From positions 1 to 58,027 of the forward strand of contig NZ_QIBX01000021.1 of NCBI RefSeq assembly GCF_003725995.1: DNA of 58,027 nucleotides. Direction: 5' to 3'. The notes beneath the pieces are model-generated. The model worked only from the letters and a program-made list of their open reading frames with translations, was not told where the DNA came from and did not search any database. Every line of letters begins with the position of its first letter. Position 1 is the first letter of the stretch. Of the stretch, positions 1 through 9,238 are shown in pieces. This stretch comes from Slackia equolifaciens. GTDB taxonomy: Bacteria; Actinomycetota; Coriobacteriia; Coriobacteriales; Eggerthellaceae. Position numbers and translations under genes: made by a program.

Positions 1-52
1 GAGGCGAAGAGGGCAGCGTGATGGTGTAGAATGCAGGCGATCCTGGGCGATG

Positions 53-98
53 TCCCGTTCGCTCGGGCGGGCCTGCGGCCCGCGCCTCCCGAACGGGA
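53..98. terminator. GC-rich hairpin, possible terminator of a gene left of the window
   Basis: A 9-bp outer stem (TCCCGTTCG at 53-61 with CGAACGGGA at 90-98) encloses an inner GGCGGGCC/GGCCCGC stem. There is no clear T-tract on either side, so the terminator role is inferred from its position only; it could also be an intergenic repeat. Confidence 0.3.
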
Positions 99-141
99 TC
101 TTGACACCAACAATCGGCACACTACCGATAGGCGGTGAAAC

Positions 142-437
142 AAACCGCGATTTGCTGCAGTATGGACGTCGCTCTGCAACCGCGTAAAGGTCGCCCTCGC
201 AAACAGACGCCGATTTGCTGCAGTTTTCGAGGGGTTCCCCGAGTACACCGCCGTTGGGATTCGCGTTTCCCCAGGTCACAGCCTCGCGCCGACTGGGCTA
301 CTTCGGGAGGCGCGCGAAAACTGCAGCAAATCGGCGTTCGTTTCGGAGCAACGGTTGCAATGCAGCAAATCGCCGTTTGTTTGCGGGGCGACTTCTACGC
401 GGCTGCAAACGACGTTTATGCTGCAGCAAATCGCGTT
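142..437. repeat. Intergenic palindromic repeat array with five GATTTGCTGCAG-type cores
   Basis: The core GATTTGCTGCAG occurs forward at 149-160 and 212-223 and inverted at 321-332, 360-371 (one mismatch) and 421-432. The two outer arms (about 142-223 and 361-437) are imperfect inverted copies of each other over about 80 bp, centred near 291; their internal segments (GCAACCGCGTA, GGTCGCCC, GCAAAC) also match. The inner pair 204-228/317-340 is nearly perfect over about 25 bp. The ORFs across it are short, conflict on both strands and are not supported as genes. The rest of 1-645 shows no gene; a weaker 31-bp direct repeat lies at 461-491 and 605-635. Confidence 0.8.
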
Positions 438-645
438 CTTTTGCTGTCTGACGTGTTCGGCGCTCGATTTCGCGCCGCTCGCCAATGGGCGTGGAGTCGC
501 GCTTCCTCCTGAGCTCCTCGACGCGCTCATCAGGTCGCTCGCCGGCGCGCTTGTCCGAGCCGCCCGTCAACGGGCACGAACCGCAGCGTTGCGCTCACAG
601 AAACGCTCAGATTCGCGCCGCTCGAAAGCGGGCGCGGGAGATGCC

Positions 646-2001
646 CTATCGCCCCATCCATACGTCGCTTTTGGCGCGTAGACCGTTCGCTATGCCGCGG
701 CCGCCCATGAGCACCAGGCAGAAACATGCCCAGAGCGCCGCGGTGCGCAATGCGTCGCTCGACAAGAGGGGCGTCGCCACGAATACGAGGACGGCAAGTG
801 CAACAATGTGTGCTGCGGCCACCAGGGCCATGGTGGCTGAGAGGTAGCGAAAATCTCCCGCGCCAATCAGGATGCCGTCGAGCGCCCACATCCATCCCTG
901 CAGCGGAAACGCTGCGCCCACGACGAGCATGCCTACGGCGGCGAGCATCTGGATTTCGGGATTGGGGGAGAAAAGCTGTCCCGCCACGAGGCCCGCAAGC
1001 GCGAACGCTATCCCCACAATAACGCCCATGACCAGGCCGAATCGAGCGGTTGCGCGCGTGAGGGAGCGAGCGCGGTCAAAGCGACGCGCTCCGATTTCGG
1101 CGCCCACGAGGGTCTGTCCGGCAATGGCGACGGCATCGAGGATGTTGAGCGCGAATGACCACGATGCATAGACGATCTGATATCCCGCAAGGACGTTCGT
1201 GCCCATTGCGGTTGCCGCCATCACGGTGGCCACGAGCGCCGCGCGCAGGGCGAGCGTACGCAGGAAGAGGGGGAATCCGTCTCCTCCCGCTGCCGCGATG
1301 CCGCTCATGCGCGGTCGGATGCTCGCCCCCTCACGTTTGGCGTGGGCGATTGCCGTTGCGAGAAGCGAAAGCCCCATGAACCACTGCGCGATGCAGGTGG
1401 CCAGGCCCGATCCCGCGATGCCCCATCCGCATACGACAACGAAGAATACGGCAAGCGCGGCGTTGAGCGCGGCTCCTCCCACTGCGGCGGCAAGCGTGAT
1501 GCCCATTTTTTGCAGCCCTCGGAAGATTCCATTTGCGGCATACACCAGCAGCATGCCCGGCACGCCCAGCGCCACCATGCGCGTGTAGGTGGCTGCCTGC
1601 TCGAGCACCTCGCCTTGGCCGCCGAGTGCGGCGCAGATGGGTAGGGCTCCCAGAAACAGCACGAGCAAAAGCGCGATTCCTATGCAAAGCGAAAGCCAGA
1701 TGCTGCCAAAGCCCGACTGAAAGCCCTCGCGTCGCTTGCCGGCTCCGAACAGATGAGCCACCTGCGATGTGGTGGAGTAGGCGAGAAACACGCACAAGCC
1801 CACGGCCGTCAAAAGAACGGTAGAGCCGATCGACAGCCCTGCGAGCGCGGCGTCGCTTACGTGCCCGATGATGGCGGTATCGATGAGAACGAAGACAGGC
1901 TCAGCCACCAGCTGGCCGAAGGTGGGGATGGCGAGCAGCAGCAGTTGCCTAGCGATGGACTCGTTTTGGGTGTGTGGATCGTTGTGTCGCATGAGCGGCA
2001 T
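646..2001 (-). CDS. MATE family multidrug/Na+ efflux transporter (DinF-like)
   Basis: A cytoplasmic-membrane antiporter that would export drugs or metabolites using an ion gradient. The 451-residue product has about 12 hydrophobic segments arranged as two halves, opening with the MATE-typical stretch around PTFGQLVAEPVFVLIDTAIIG. The ATG at 2001 was chosen because it gives the family's usual length (about 450) and follows AGGGAT; the longer in-frame extension to 2115 adds an Arg-rich stretch unlike the family. It is divergent from the TetR gene at 2374, a usual arrangement for a regulator and the exporter it controls. The substrate cannot be read from the sequence. Confidence 0.88.
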   Translation of the reverse strand: MPLMRHNDPHTQNESIARQLLLLAIPTFGQLVAEPVFVLIDTAIIGHVSDAALAGLSIGSTVLLTAVGLCVFLAYSTTSQVAHLFGAGKRREGFQSGFGSIWLSLCIGIALLLVLFLGALPICAALGGQGEVLEQAATYTRMVALGVPGMLLVYAANGIFRGLQKMGITLAAAVGGAALNAALAVFFVVVCGWGIAGSGLATCIAQWFMGLSLLATAIAHAKREGASIRPRMSGIAAAGGDGFPLFLRTLALRAALVATVMAATAMGTNVLAGYQIVYASWSFALNILDAVAIAGQTLVGAEIGARRFDRARSLTRATARFGLVMGVIVGIAFALAGLVAGQLFSPNPEIQMLAAVGMLVVGAAFPLQGWMWALDGILIGAGDFRYLSATMALVAAAHIVALAVLVFVATPLLSSDALRTAALWACFCLVLMGGRGIANGLRAKSDVWMGR

Positions 2002-2166
2002 TGTATCCCTAAATGGATCGATTGTCCGCCAGACGCCATGCTTCCGCCTCCTCTTTCGTCTGCTGCGCAAGGTGCATCCACCTCGTTGGCGTTTGCGAGC
2101 CGCGCATTGAGACAAAGGGCGTCCGAATGACGCTGGTGCGGAGCGTTGCGGTCCGTCTCGCCGTAA

Positions 2167-2241
2167 AATGACGTCTTTGTCGAAGGATGGCTCCTTTGCC
2201 TGAGAATGACGTCTTTGTCGGAGGATGGCTCCTTTGCCTGA
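2167..2241. repeat. Tandem 37-bp direct repeat, candidate TetR operator pair
   Basis: Two copies, 2167-2203 and 2205-2241, differ at one base and have a 38-bp period. Each contains a small palindrome, AAGGA-TGGC-TCCTT at 2183-2196 and GAGGA-TGGC-TCCTT at 2221-2234. They sit midway between the MATE start (2001) and the TetR start (2374). An operator role is inferred from position and symmetry. The rest of 2002-2373 shows no gene. Confidence 0.55.
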
Positions 2242-2373
2242 AAGCGATTTCTTTCGGCTGGGGCTGGTGCATGCGGGGCGGTTTGGACGCTGCGTCGATT
2301 GCGAAGCGCGTATGACCCATTCGGTGGTAAGATGGCAGCTAGGTAAGTGTCAGTGTGTCAGTGAGGTGTCGTA

Positions 2374-2997
2374 ATGCCCAAGATTTCAAAGGAAGAGGCG
2401 TTGGCGCGTCGCAACGAGATCATAGATGCGTGCGAGGAATTGTATCGGGCGGAGAGCTACCACGACATCACGATGACGCAGGTGGCGTCTAGGGTGTCGT
2501 TCGGCCGCGCGAACGTGTACAACTACTTCCAGTGCAAAGACGAGATCCTTCTGGCGCTTCTGCAGCGAGAGCATGAGCTGTGGGCGGCATCGCTTCGCCG
2601 GCTTGAAAAGCGTGGGCCCCTTGATGACGTCGATCTTGCGGAGGGGCTCGCGCAAAGCGTGGATGAGCGCACTCAGATGCTCAAGCTTCTGGCCATGAAC
2701 CTCTATGACATCGAGCAGAATAGCCGTCTGGACAATCTCGTAGAGTTCAAGCACGTGTATGGCGATGCCATGGGAGAGCTGTGTCGCCTTATTGCCGCGT
2801 CTAAGCCGCAGTGGAGCGAGGAGCGCATGAATCGTTTCGTGTTCGCGTTCATGCCGCTGCTGCACGGCGTGTATCCGTATGCGTTTCACTCGGAAAAGCA
2901 GCTCGCAGCCATGGAGGCCGCCGGCATCACGCCGCCCGGCCTGACCATCTATGACATAGTGCGCGACGCCTCGCTCAAGCTCCTCCAGGAGGATTGA
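2374..2997 (+). CDS. TetR/AcrR family transcriptional regulator
   Basis: A one-component repressor with an N-terminal helix-turn-helix (about residues 8-55, including the recognition segment RVSFGRANVYNYF) and a C-terminal ligand/dimer domain of about 150 residues. At 207 residues the length is normal for the family. The ATG follows GAGGTG at a suitable distance. It is divergent from the MATE exporter, with a tandem repeat in the shared promoter region, so it probably controls that exporter and itself. The ligand is unknown. Confidence 0.9.
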   Translation: MPKISKEEALARRNEIIDACEELYRAESYHDITMTQVASRVSFGRANVYNYFQCKDEILLALLQREHELWAASLRRLEKRGPLDDVDLAEGLAQSVDERTQMLKLLAMNLYDIEQNSRLDNLVEFKHVYGDAMGELCRLIAASKPQWSEERMNRFVFAFMPLLHGVYPYAFHSEKQLAAMEAAGITPPGLTIYDIVRDASLKLLQED

Positions 2998-3030
2998 GCT
3001 TTTCAGGGATGACGGCTGGGCATAAACGAT

Positions 3031-3053
3031 AAGGGCGCCGCAAAGGCGCCCTT
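3031..3053. terminator. Hairpin between convergent tetR and thrB
   Basis: A perfect 9-bp stem, AAGGGCGCC/GGCGCCCTT, with a GCAAA loop. It lies between two convergent genes and has only a short T-rich tail on either strand, so it may terminate both weakly. Confidence 0.6.
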
Positions 3054-3175
3054 AATGGCAGGAGCAACGGTGGCCGCCGATTTCGCGATGGCTACCAGGG
3101 GAGTTGCGTTCTCGGCCGGCGTGCGTCATCGGTCGGCGCCCATCCTCGGCTTTCGCCCCCTGCCGCTTTCCGCTC

Positions 3176-4060
3176 TTACAGCAGCTGAATCCGCACACCG
3201 CGGGGGTCGCAGTCCAACACGTGCACGTCGAAGGCGGGGAAGCTCTGCGCGATGCGTGCGCGCAGGCTTTCGGCAATAAGGCCGTCGTTGGTCACGGCCA
3301 TGAGCGTGGAACCCGACCCCGAGATCCACATGGTGAGCGCGCCGCCCTGAAGGCAAATGCGCCGCACCTCGTCATAGTCGGGGATCAACGCACGGCGATA
3401 GGGCTCCTGGATGCGGTCCTCGCATGCTGCCGCGATAAGTTCGGCGTCGCCCGTTTCCAGCCCGCGCGTGAGCCCCGAGATGCGTCCCATCTGCCACACG
3501 GCATCATGCAGCGACACCTCCTGCGGCACCACTTTGCGGGCATCTTCGGTTTTCACCTCGTACGGCGGAATCACGGTGACAAAATGGAGCCCGCGTTCCA
3601 CCTCGTAGCGAATGCAGCGCGGCAGCTCGCCCTCCGGCGTGAAAGAGCACACGAGCGACCCCATGATGGCGGGCGCAACGTTGTCGGGGTGGCCTTCCAT
3701 CATGGTGGCGATGCTCACGGCCTCCGCACGTCCCACGATGCGCCCGGTAAGCGCCGCCGCGCCCATGATGCCTGCCACTGTGCAGGTGGAAGAAGACCCC
3801 AGACCGCGTGCGACGGGGATGTGCGAATCGATGTGGATGCTCACGGGGAAGGGCTTTTCGCCCCAATGGTAAAGCGCCGCGCAAAACGATTGGTACACCA
3901 GGTTGTCGGCGTTCTGGAACTCCTCCGGGCAGCCGGTGATGGTGAGCTCGTCGGCGCGGTCGAAGGTGAAATGGGAGTATAGGGTCACGGCCATGCCCAG
4001 GCAGTCGTACCCGATGCCGATGTTCGCCGAGGTGGCAGGCACGGTGATTTTCACGCTCAC
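3176..4060 (-). CDS. thrB: Homoserine kinase
   Basis: A cytoplasmic GHMP-family kinase that phosphorylates L-homoserine to O-phosphohomoserine, the substrate of the threonine synthase encoded just upstream. The N-terminus (VPATSANIGIGYDCLG) and the glycine/serine-rich ATP loop PVARGLGSSST are characteristic. At 294 residues it is full length. The start is GTG at 4060; it overlaps the thrC stop codon by four bases (GTGA), which indicates translational coupling. No homoserine dehydrogenase gene is in the window. Confidence 0.95.
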   Translation of the reverse strand: MSVKITVPATSANIGIGYDCLGMAVTLYSHFTFDRADELTITGCPEEFQNADNLVYQSFCAALYHWGEKPFPVSIHIDSHIPVARGLGSSSTCTVAGIMGAAALTGRIVGRAEAVSIATMMEGHPDNVAPAIMGSLVCSFTPEGELPRCIRYEVERGLHFVTVIPPYEVKTEDARKVVPQEVSLHDAVWQMGRISGLTRGLETGDAELIAAACEDRIQEPYRRALIPDYDEVRRICLQGGALTMWISGSGSTLMAVTNDGLIAESLRARIAQSFPAFDVHVLDCDPRGVRIQLL

Positions 4061-5586
4061 AGCAGCTCACCCGTCTTTCGCTCAACGTAATCGATCATCT
4101 GACCCGCGTCCAACACGTCGGTGAAGCGCACGGCTGCGCCTTCTAGCTCGGCCAGCGGGGCGGGCGCCTCCTCGAGATTCATGCCCACGCCGAGGCGGCG
4201 CATCTCGTCTTCGATCGCATGCATGCACGCGAAATCGCTGCCCTGCGGCGTATCGATGGTTCCCACCGCCTCGCACACGTCGCGGCAGAACTTATACGGG
4301 CTTGCGGTGGAAAGCACCACGCGCTGGACGCCTTCCGCGCGCGAGGTGCTCTGCGACACGTGCCATGCCACGGCGGTGTGCGGATCCATCAGGTAGTTTC
4401 GCTCGTGCAGCACGCCGTTGATGGCGTCGCGTGCCTCGTCGTCGGTCGCGCAGCCGCAGGCGAATGTCTCCTGGATGCGGGCGAGCAGCTCGGGCGGAAC
4501 CTGATAGCGGCCCTCGTTTGCCAGGTCGGCCATGAGGCGTGCCACTAACTCGCAGTCTCCGTCGCTTTCGTAATACAGCAGGCGCTCCAGGTTGGACGAG
4601 ATAAGGATGTCCATGCTGGGCGAGATGGTTTTGTGGAAGGGGCGGTTGCGGTCGTAGACCCCCGTGGTGAGGAAATCGGTGAGCACGTTGTTGGCGTTGC
4701 TCGCAACGATGAGCTTGCGCACCGGCAGCCCCATGCGCTTGGCATAGTAGCCGGCAAGCACGTCGCCGAAATTGCCCGTGGGTACGCAGAAGTCGAGCTC
4801 GTCGCCCAGGGCGATGGAGTCTGCGATCACCAGCTGGGCGTATGCGTCAAAGTAGTATGCGACCTGCGGCGCCAGACGCCCCACGTTGATGGAGTTGGCG
4901 CTGGAGAGCGTGATGCCGCGCGTGGCCAGCCGCTCGGCCAGCTCCTTATTGCCGAAGATGCGCTTCACGGTGCTTTGGGCATCGTCGAAATTGCCGCGCA
5001 CGGCCGCTACGGCCACGTTGCGGCCAGCCTGTGTGACCATCTGCAGGCGTTGGATCTCGCTCGTGCCGCCTTGAGGGTAGAACACGCAGATGCCGATGCC
5101 CGGCACGTCGGCGAAGCCGTCGAGCGCGGCCTTGCCGGTGTCGCCGCTTGTGGCGGTAAGGATCATGATGCGCTCGTCACTTCCGGCGGCGGCGCAGCTC
5201 ATGAGGCGGGGAAGCATCTGCAGCGCCACATCCTTGAAGGCGCTCGTGGGCCCGCGGAAGAGCTCGAGGACCCATTCGCCGCCGCCAAGCCCCACCACGG
5301 GGGTCACGTTTGCGGTGCCGCTCGGCCAGCTGCCGTAGGCTCCCTGCACGCACGCGCGCATCTCTTCAGGCGTGTAGTCGTCCAAGAGCGCGCCCAGCAC
5401 GGTGCATGCCACGTCTAGATAGGTGCCCTCGCGCCGCGCCGCAATCAGCTCGCCCAGATTGATGCGCGACTCGTCGAGCGCATCGGTCACGTAGAGCCCC
5501 CCATCGGGCGCCAATCCGTCCAAAATCGCGCGCTTCGCCGTAACGGCGTGCTCGCGTGAGCGCGTGCTGTGATAGTTCGATGCCAT
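4057..5586 (-). CDS. thrC: Threonine synthase
   Basis: A PLP-dependent enzyme converting O-phosphohomoserine to threonine. The 509-residue product begins with the family's YHSTRS motif and carries the PLP-binding lysine in GPTSAFKDVALQ, with the phosphate loop TSGDTGKAAL further on. The length fits the long threonine synthase class. The ATG at 5586 is preceded by GAGGAG. It is the first gene of a thrC-thrB operon and diverges from lysC. I saw no threonine attenuator or T-box in the 250 bases between them. Confidence 0.95.
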   Translation of the reverse strand: MASNYHSTRSREHAVTAKRAILDGLAPDGGLYVTDALDESRINLGELIAARREGTYLDVACTVLGALLDDYTPEEMRACVQGAYGSWPSGTANVTPVVGLGGGEWVLELFRGPTSAFKDVALQMLPRLMSCAAAGSDERIMILTATSGDTGKAALDGFADVPGIGICVFYPQGGTSEIQRLQMVTQAGRNVAVAAVRGNFDDAQSTVKRIFGNKELAERLATRGITLSSANSINVGRLAPQVAYYFDAYAQLVIADSIALGDELDFCVPTGNFGDVLAGYYAKRMGLPVRKLIVASNANNVLTDFLTTGVYDRNRPFHKTISPSMDILISSNLERLLYYESDGDCELVARLMADLANEGRYQVPPELLARIQETFACGCATDDEARDAINGVLHERNYLMDPHTAVAWHVSQSTSRAEGVQRVVLSTASPYKFCRDVCEAVGTIDTPQGSDFACMHAIEDEMRRLGVGMNLEEAPAPLAELEGAAVRFTDVLDAGQMIDYVERKTGELL

Positions 5587-5839
5587 TCGTCCACTCCTCG
5601 ACGTTTAAGGCCGTTCGCGTTCCCTCTGAACGCTCCATTCTGCTAAAGTGTATCAAACTCTGCCCAGGGCGCCAGCCGCGCACGGCTAACGGCGCTCAAT
5701 GGTTACATATTCGGAAACTGGCAGCGGTTCGGAGCGCGCGTGAAAGGGCATGCGCTATCATGCGGCGCACCTGCACGGAGATGCGACGGCGCTAAGGCGC
5801 CGGGCGTCTCACGCGAAGATGGAGAAGGAAGCACGAGGC

Positions 5840-7222
5840 ATGATAAAGATTACGAAATTCGGCGGCTCGAGCGTCAGCTCTGCCGTCCAGTTCCAAAAGG
5901 TCAAATCCATCATCGAGGCCGACGAGTCGCGCCGGTTCGTGGTGGTGTCGGCGGTGGGCAAGCGCGACAGCCGCGATAGCAAGATCACCGATCTTCTGTA
6001 TCTGGTGAACGCGCATCTGCAGTATCACGTGAGCTGCGACGACCTGTTGGGCACCATCGGCCAACGCTTCTGCGAGATAGGAAAAGAGCTCGGGCTCGAA
6101 TATCCCATAGGCCAGGAATTCGGCATCTTTCGCGAGAGGGCCAAACGGGGCGATTTCACCCCCGAGTTCATCGTGAGCCGCGGCGAGTACTTCACCGCTC
6201 GTCTGATGGCGGAGTACCTGGGGTTTCCGTTCGTGGACGCAGCCGATGTGGTGGCGTTCAACTTCGATGGCACGCTTGACATGGAGCGCACCAACGCGCA
6301 GCTGCATGACGCCATCGAGCAGCACGAGCGCTTTGTGATGCCGGGCTTCTACGGCGCCACGGTTGACGGCCAGATCAAGCTGCTCGACCGCGGCGGCGGC
6401 GACATCTCGGGCGCGATTCTTGCGCAATGCGTGGGCGCCGACCTCTATGAGAACTGGACCGATGTTTCGGGATTCCTCACGGCCGACCCGCGCATCGTCA
6501 ACAACCCCAAGTCCATCTCGCGCATCACCTACGCTGAGCTGCGCGAGCTTTCTTACATGGGCGCGAGCGTGCTGCACGAGGAGGCCATCTTCCCCGTGCG
6601 CGATGCGGGCATCCCGCTGGTCATCAAAAACACCAACCGTCCGGATGACCCCGGCACCATCATCAGCGAAGAGACCGAGCCCGGCCTCGCCGAGCCCATC
6701 ATCACCGGCATCGCGGGCAAGCGCGACTTCGTGTCCGTTCACATCAAGCAAAACCACATGTCCAACCAGGTGGGCTATCTGCGTCGCGTGCTTTCGATCT
6801 TCGAGCGCTACCGCGTGAGCATCGAGCACATGCCTTCGGGCATCGATTCGTTCGCCGTGGTGGTTCAGGGTTCCGACGTCAAGGATTGCCTGTACTCGGT
6901 GGTGGGCGATATCCAGCGCGAGCTTGAGCCCGATGAGATCAACGTGGTGGAGCACCTGGCGCTTATCGCCACGGTGGGTCGCAACATGGCGCGCCGCCCG
7001 GGCATTTCGGGCCGCCTGTTCGGCGAGCTGGGTCGTGCGGGCATCAACATTCGCATGATTTCACAGGGCTCCGAGGAGTTGGACATCATCGTGGGCGTGG
7101 AGGACAAGGATTTCGAGCACGCCATCCGCGTCATCTACGACGCGTTCGTGGATTCCGAGGATAACGTGATCACCATCGACGAGCTGGAAGCCGGCAAACC
7201 GGGCGAAGATTCCGTCGAGTAA
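5840..7222 (+). CDS. lysC: Aspartate kinase
   Basis: Phosphorylates aspartate in the first committed step to lysine, threonine and methionine. The chosen ATG at 5840 puts the signature KFGGSS at residues 5-10; upstream in-frame ATGs (5819 and 5750) would add a poorly conserved leader, although the one at 5819 is possible. At 460 residues it is a monofunctional enzyme: a kinase domain (about 1-290) and paired C-terminal ACT domains (about 310-450) for feedback control. The asd gene follows after 67 bases, probably in the same operon. I looked for a lysine riboswitch upstream and did not recognise one. Confidence 0.94.
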   Translation: MIKITKFGGSSVSSAVQFQKVKSIIEADESRRFVVVSAVGKRDSRDSKITDLLYLVNAHLQYHVSCDDLLGTIGQRFCEIGKELGLEYPIGQEFGIFRERAKRGDFTPEFIVSRGEYFTARLMAEYLGFPFVDAADVVAFNFDGTLDMERTNAQLHDAIEQHERFVMPGFYGATVDGQIKLLDRGGGDISGAILAQCVGADLYENWTDVSGFLTADPRIVNNPKSISRITYAELRELSYMGASVLHEEAIFPVRDAGIPLVIKNTNRPDDPGTIISEETEPGLAEPIITGIAGKRDFVSVHIKQNHMSNQVGYLRRVLSIFERYRVSIEHMPSGIDSFAVVVQGSDVKDCLYSVVGDIQRELEPDEINVVEHLALIATVGRNMARRPGISGRLFGELGRAGINIRMISQGSEELDIIVGVEDKDFEHAIRVIYDAFVDSEDNVITIDELEAGKPGEDSVE

Positions 7223-7289
7223 AGGCCATTCTGCGACGTGCGGCGTGCGACGGGTGCGCACCGCGCTTCGCGTGAGGGAGGAGAGCGGT

Positions 7290-8309
7290 ATGAAGCAGTA
7301 CAACGTAGCCATCCTGGGTGCCACGGGTGCCGTGGGCCAGCAGATGCTCCAATGCCTTGAGGAGCAAGAGTTTCCCATCGCCAATCTGAAGCTTCTGGCA
7401 TCGGCGCGCAGCGCCGGCAAGCGCGTGTCGTTCGCCGGTGAAGACGTGGTGGTGGAGGAGGCGCGTGACGAAGCGTTCGACGGCGTAGACATCGTTTTGG
7501 GCGCCGCCGAGAACGATATCGCGAAGCGCTTCGTTCCCGTGGCGCGCGAGAAGGGCTGCGTGACCGTGGACAACTCCAGCGCGTACCGCCTCGATCCCGA
7601 TGTGCCGCTGGTGGTGCCCGAGGTAAACCCCGAAGACGTCGCCAGGCACAACGGCATCATCGCCAACCCCAACTGCGCCACCATCATCGCGCTTGTTGCG
7701 GTGAACCCGCTGCACAAGGTGGGCGGCATCAAGCGCATGATCGTATCCACCTATCAGGCGGCATCGGGCGCGGGCATCGGCGGCTTGCGCGAGCTTGAGG
7801 CGCAGATGGCGGCCATCGGCGCGGGGCAGCCCGTGGGCGACCCCAAAGCGTTCGCGTACCAGCTGGCGTGCAACCTCATCCCGCAGATCGGTGGATTCGA
7901 TGCGGCGGGCTACACCTCCGAGGAGATGAAGCTGCAAAACGAGGGCCGCAAAATCATGCATCTGCCAGAGCTGCGCGTGAACTGCACCTGCGTGCGCGTG
8001 CCGGTGATGCGCTCCCATTCCGAGAGCATCACGCTCGAGTTCGAGCGTGAGGTAAGCGTAGAGGCGGCGCGTGAAGCCCTGGCTGCCGCTCCCGGCGTCA
8101 AGCTGGTGGACGACCCCGCCAACCTGGCGTACCCTATGCCGCTTGACACCACCGACCAGGACCTGATCTATGTGGGCCGCGTGCGCGAGGATATTTCCGC
8201 CGCTCCTGGATCCCACGGCCTTGCGCTGTGGTGCTGCGGCGACCAGATTCGAAAGGGTGCGGCCACCAACGCCGTGCAGATCGCCAAGCTTTTGGTCGCG
8301 CAAGGGTAA
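7290..8309 (+). CDS. asd: Aspartate-semialdehyde dehydrogenase
   Basis: Reduces aspartyl phosphate to aspartate semialdehyde with NADPH, the step after LysC. The N-terminal Rossmann motif GATGAVGQQM and the catalytic cysteine in NPNCATI are visible, and the length (339 residues) is typical. The ATG at 7290 follows GGGAGGAG; an upstream in-frame start at 7245 would precede this ribosome binding site. It is co-directional with lysC. Confidence 0.95.
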   Translation: MKQYNVAILGATGAVGQQMLQCLEEQEFPIANLKLLASARSAGKRVSFAGEDVVVEEARDEAFDGVDIVLGAAENDIAKRFVPVAREKGCVTVDNSSAYRLDPDVPLVVPEVNPEDVARHNGIIANPNCATIIALVAVNPLHKVGGIKRMIVSTYQAASGAGIGGLRELEAQMAAIGAGQPVGDPKAFAYQLACNLIPQIGGFDAAGYTSEEMKLQNEGRKIMHLPELRVNCTCVRVPVMRSHSESITLEFEREVSVEAAREALAAAPGVKLVDDPANLAYPMPLDTTDQDLIYVGRVREDISAAPGSHGLALWCCGDQIRKGAATNAVQIAKLLVAQG

Positions 8310-8447
8310 TGCGGGAAATCGCCCCAGGGGTATATATCGGCGCACTCGGCGGTTGAAACGCAGGCGTTTTATAAGTCCATGGGGTGCGTCGAAGCTTTGG
8401 AAGGCGATTAAGGTCACGTTTACAAGGGGCCGTTAGATAGCCAGCTT

Positions 8448-8481
8448 GAATGCGCTTTGGATTAGTGGTCGAAGCGCATTC
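8448..8481. repeat. 10-bp inverted repeat downstream of asd
   Basis: GAATGCGCTT at 8448-8457 pairs perfectly with AAGCGCATTC at 8472-8481 across a 14-base spacer. There is no T-tract. It may be a transcript-end structure for lysC-asd or a binding site upstream of the rubrerythrin gene. The remaining 8310-8536 shows no gene. Confidence 0.35.
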
Positions 8482-8536
8482 GACATGCGAAGAGCGACCA
8501 GAAGGTCATATTCGTTTTCTTAAATGCTACTTTATT

Positions 8537-8558
8537 GGTATCATAAATTTGTGATACC
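8537..8558. promoter_or_regulatory. Palindromic operator candidate upstream of rubrerythrin
   Basis: GGTATCA and TGATACC form a perfect 7-bp inverted repeat around an 8-base AT-rich centre, about 80 bases before the rubrerythrin start, in a locally AT-rich stretch that would suit a promoter. A redox- or peroxide-responsive repressor is plausible, but it does not clearly match the PerR or FNR consensus. Confidence 0.45.
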
Positions 8559-8637
8559 GTATGCACAACAGGATGTCGACGCAGAGGGGGAACGCCTTGC
8601 GGCCGGCAACGAAGGCGAATTTTCAAAGGAGAGCAGC

Positions 8638-9195
8638 ATGAAATTCGTATGTCCCGTGTGCGGCTATGTGGAAGAGTTCGACGGCGACGAGCTGCCCGAG
8701 GGCTTCAAGTGCCCCCAGTGCGGCGTTGACGGCTCCCGCTTCACCAAGATGGAAGGTGAGATGAGCTGGGCCGCCGAGCACGTTGTGGGCGTCGGCAAGC
8801 TTCCAGAGGTTCCCGAGGACATCGTGGCCGACCTCCGCGCCAACTTCGAGGGCGAGTGCTCCGAGGTGGGCATGTACCTCGCCATGGCCCGCGTCGCTCA
8901 CCGCGAGGGCTATCCCGAGATCGGTCTGTACTGGGAGAAGGCCGCTTACGAGGAGGCCGAGCATGCCGCTAAGTTCGCCGAGCTGCTGGGCGAGGTTGTG
9001 ACCGACTCCACCAAGAAGAACCTTGAGATGCGCGTCGAGGCCGAGAACGGCGCCACCGCCGGCAAGACCGACCTCGCCAAGCGTGCCAAGGCCGCCGGCC
9101 TGGATGCCATTCATGATACTGTGCACGAGATGGCTCGCGACGAAGCACGTCACGGCCGCGCGTTCGCCGGTCTGCTGAAGCGCTACTTCGGTTAA
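8638..9195 (+). CDS. rbr: Reverse-type rubrerythrin (N-terminal rubredoxin, C-terminal diiron)
   Basis: A cytoplasmic peroxide reductase used by anaerobes. The rubredoxin-like Fe(Cys)4 domain is at the N-terminus (CPVCGY at residues 4-9 and CPQCG about 20 residues later), followed by a four-helix ferritin-like diiron domain with the EGE, EEAEH and DEARH ligand motifs. This domain order is the reverse of classical rubrerythrin. The product is 185 residues; the ATG at 8638 follows AAAGGAG, and the longer in-frame ORF from 8524 lacks such support. It is monocistronic, with a terminator 44 bases downstream. Confidence 0.92.
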   Translation: MKFVCPVCGYVEEFDGDELPEGFKCPQCGVDGSRFTKMEGEMSWAAEHVVGVGKLPEVPEDIVADLRANFEGECSEVGMYLAMARVAHREGYPEIGLYWEKAAYEEAEHAAKFAELLGEVVTDSTKKNLEMRVEAENGATAGKTDLAKRAKAAGLDAIHDTVHEMARDEARHGRAFAGLLKRYFG

Positions 9196-9238
9196 ACGAT
9201 ACGCTTAGATTTCGCCTAAGAGCGACATTCGTTTTGCG

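Noticed and set aside
135-570. Overlapping open frames on both strands (78-125 codons) across the repeat array
   Set aside because: They lack ribosome binding sites, conflict with each other and translate the palindromic repeats.
5587-5839. Possible lysine riboswitch or threonine attenuator between thrC and lysC
   Set aside because: I found no L-box core, no leader peptide rich in Thr or Ile, and no terminator/antiterminator pair.
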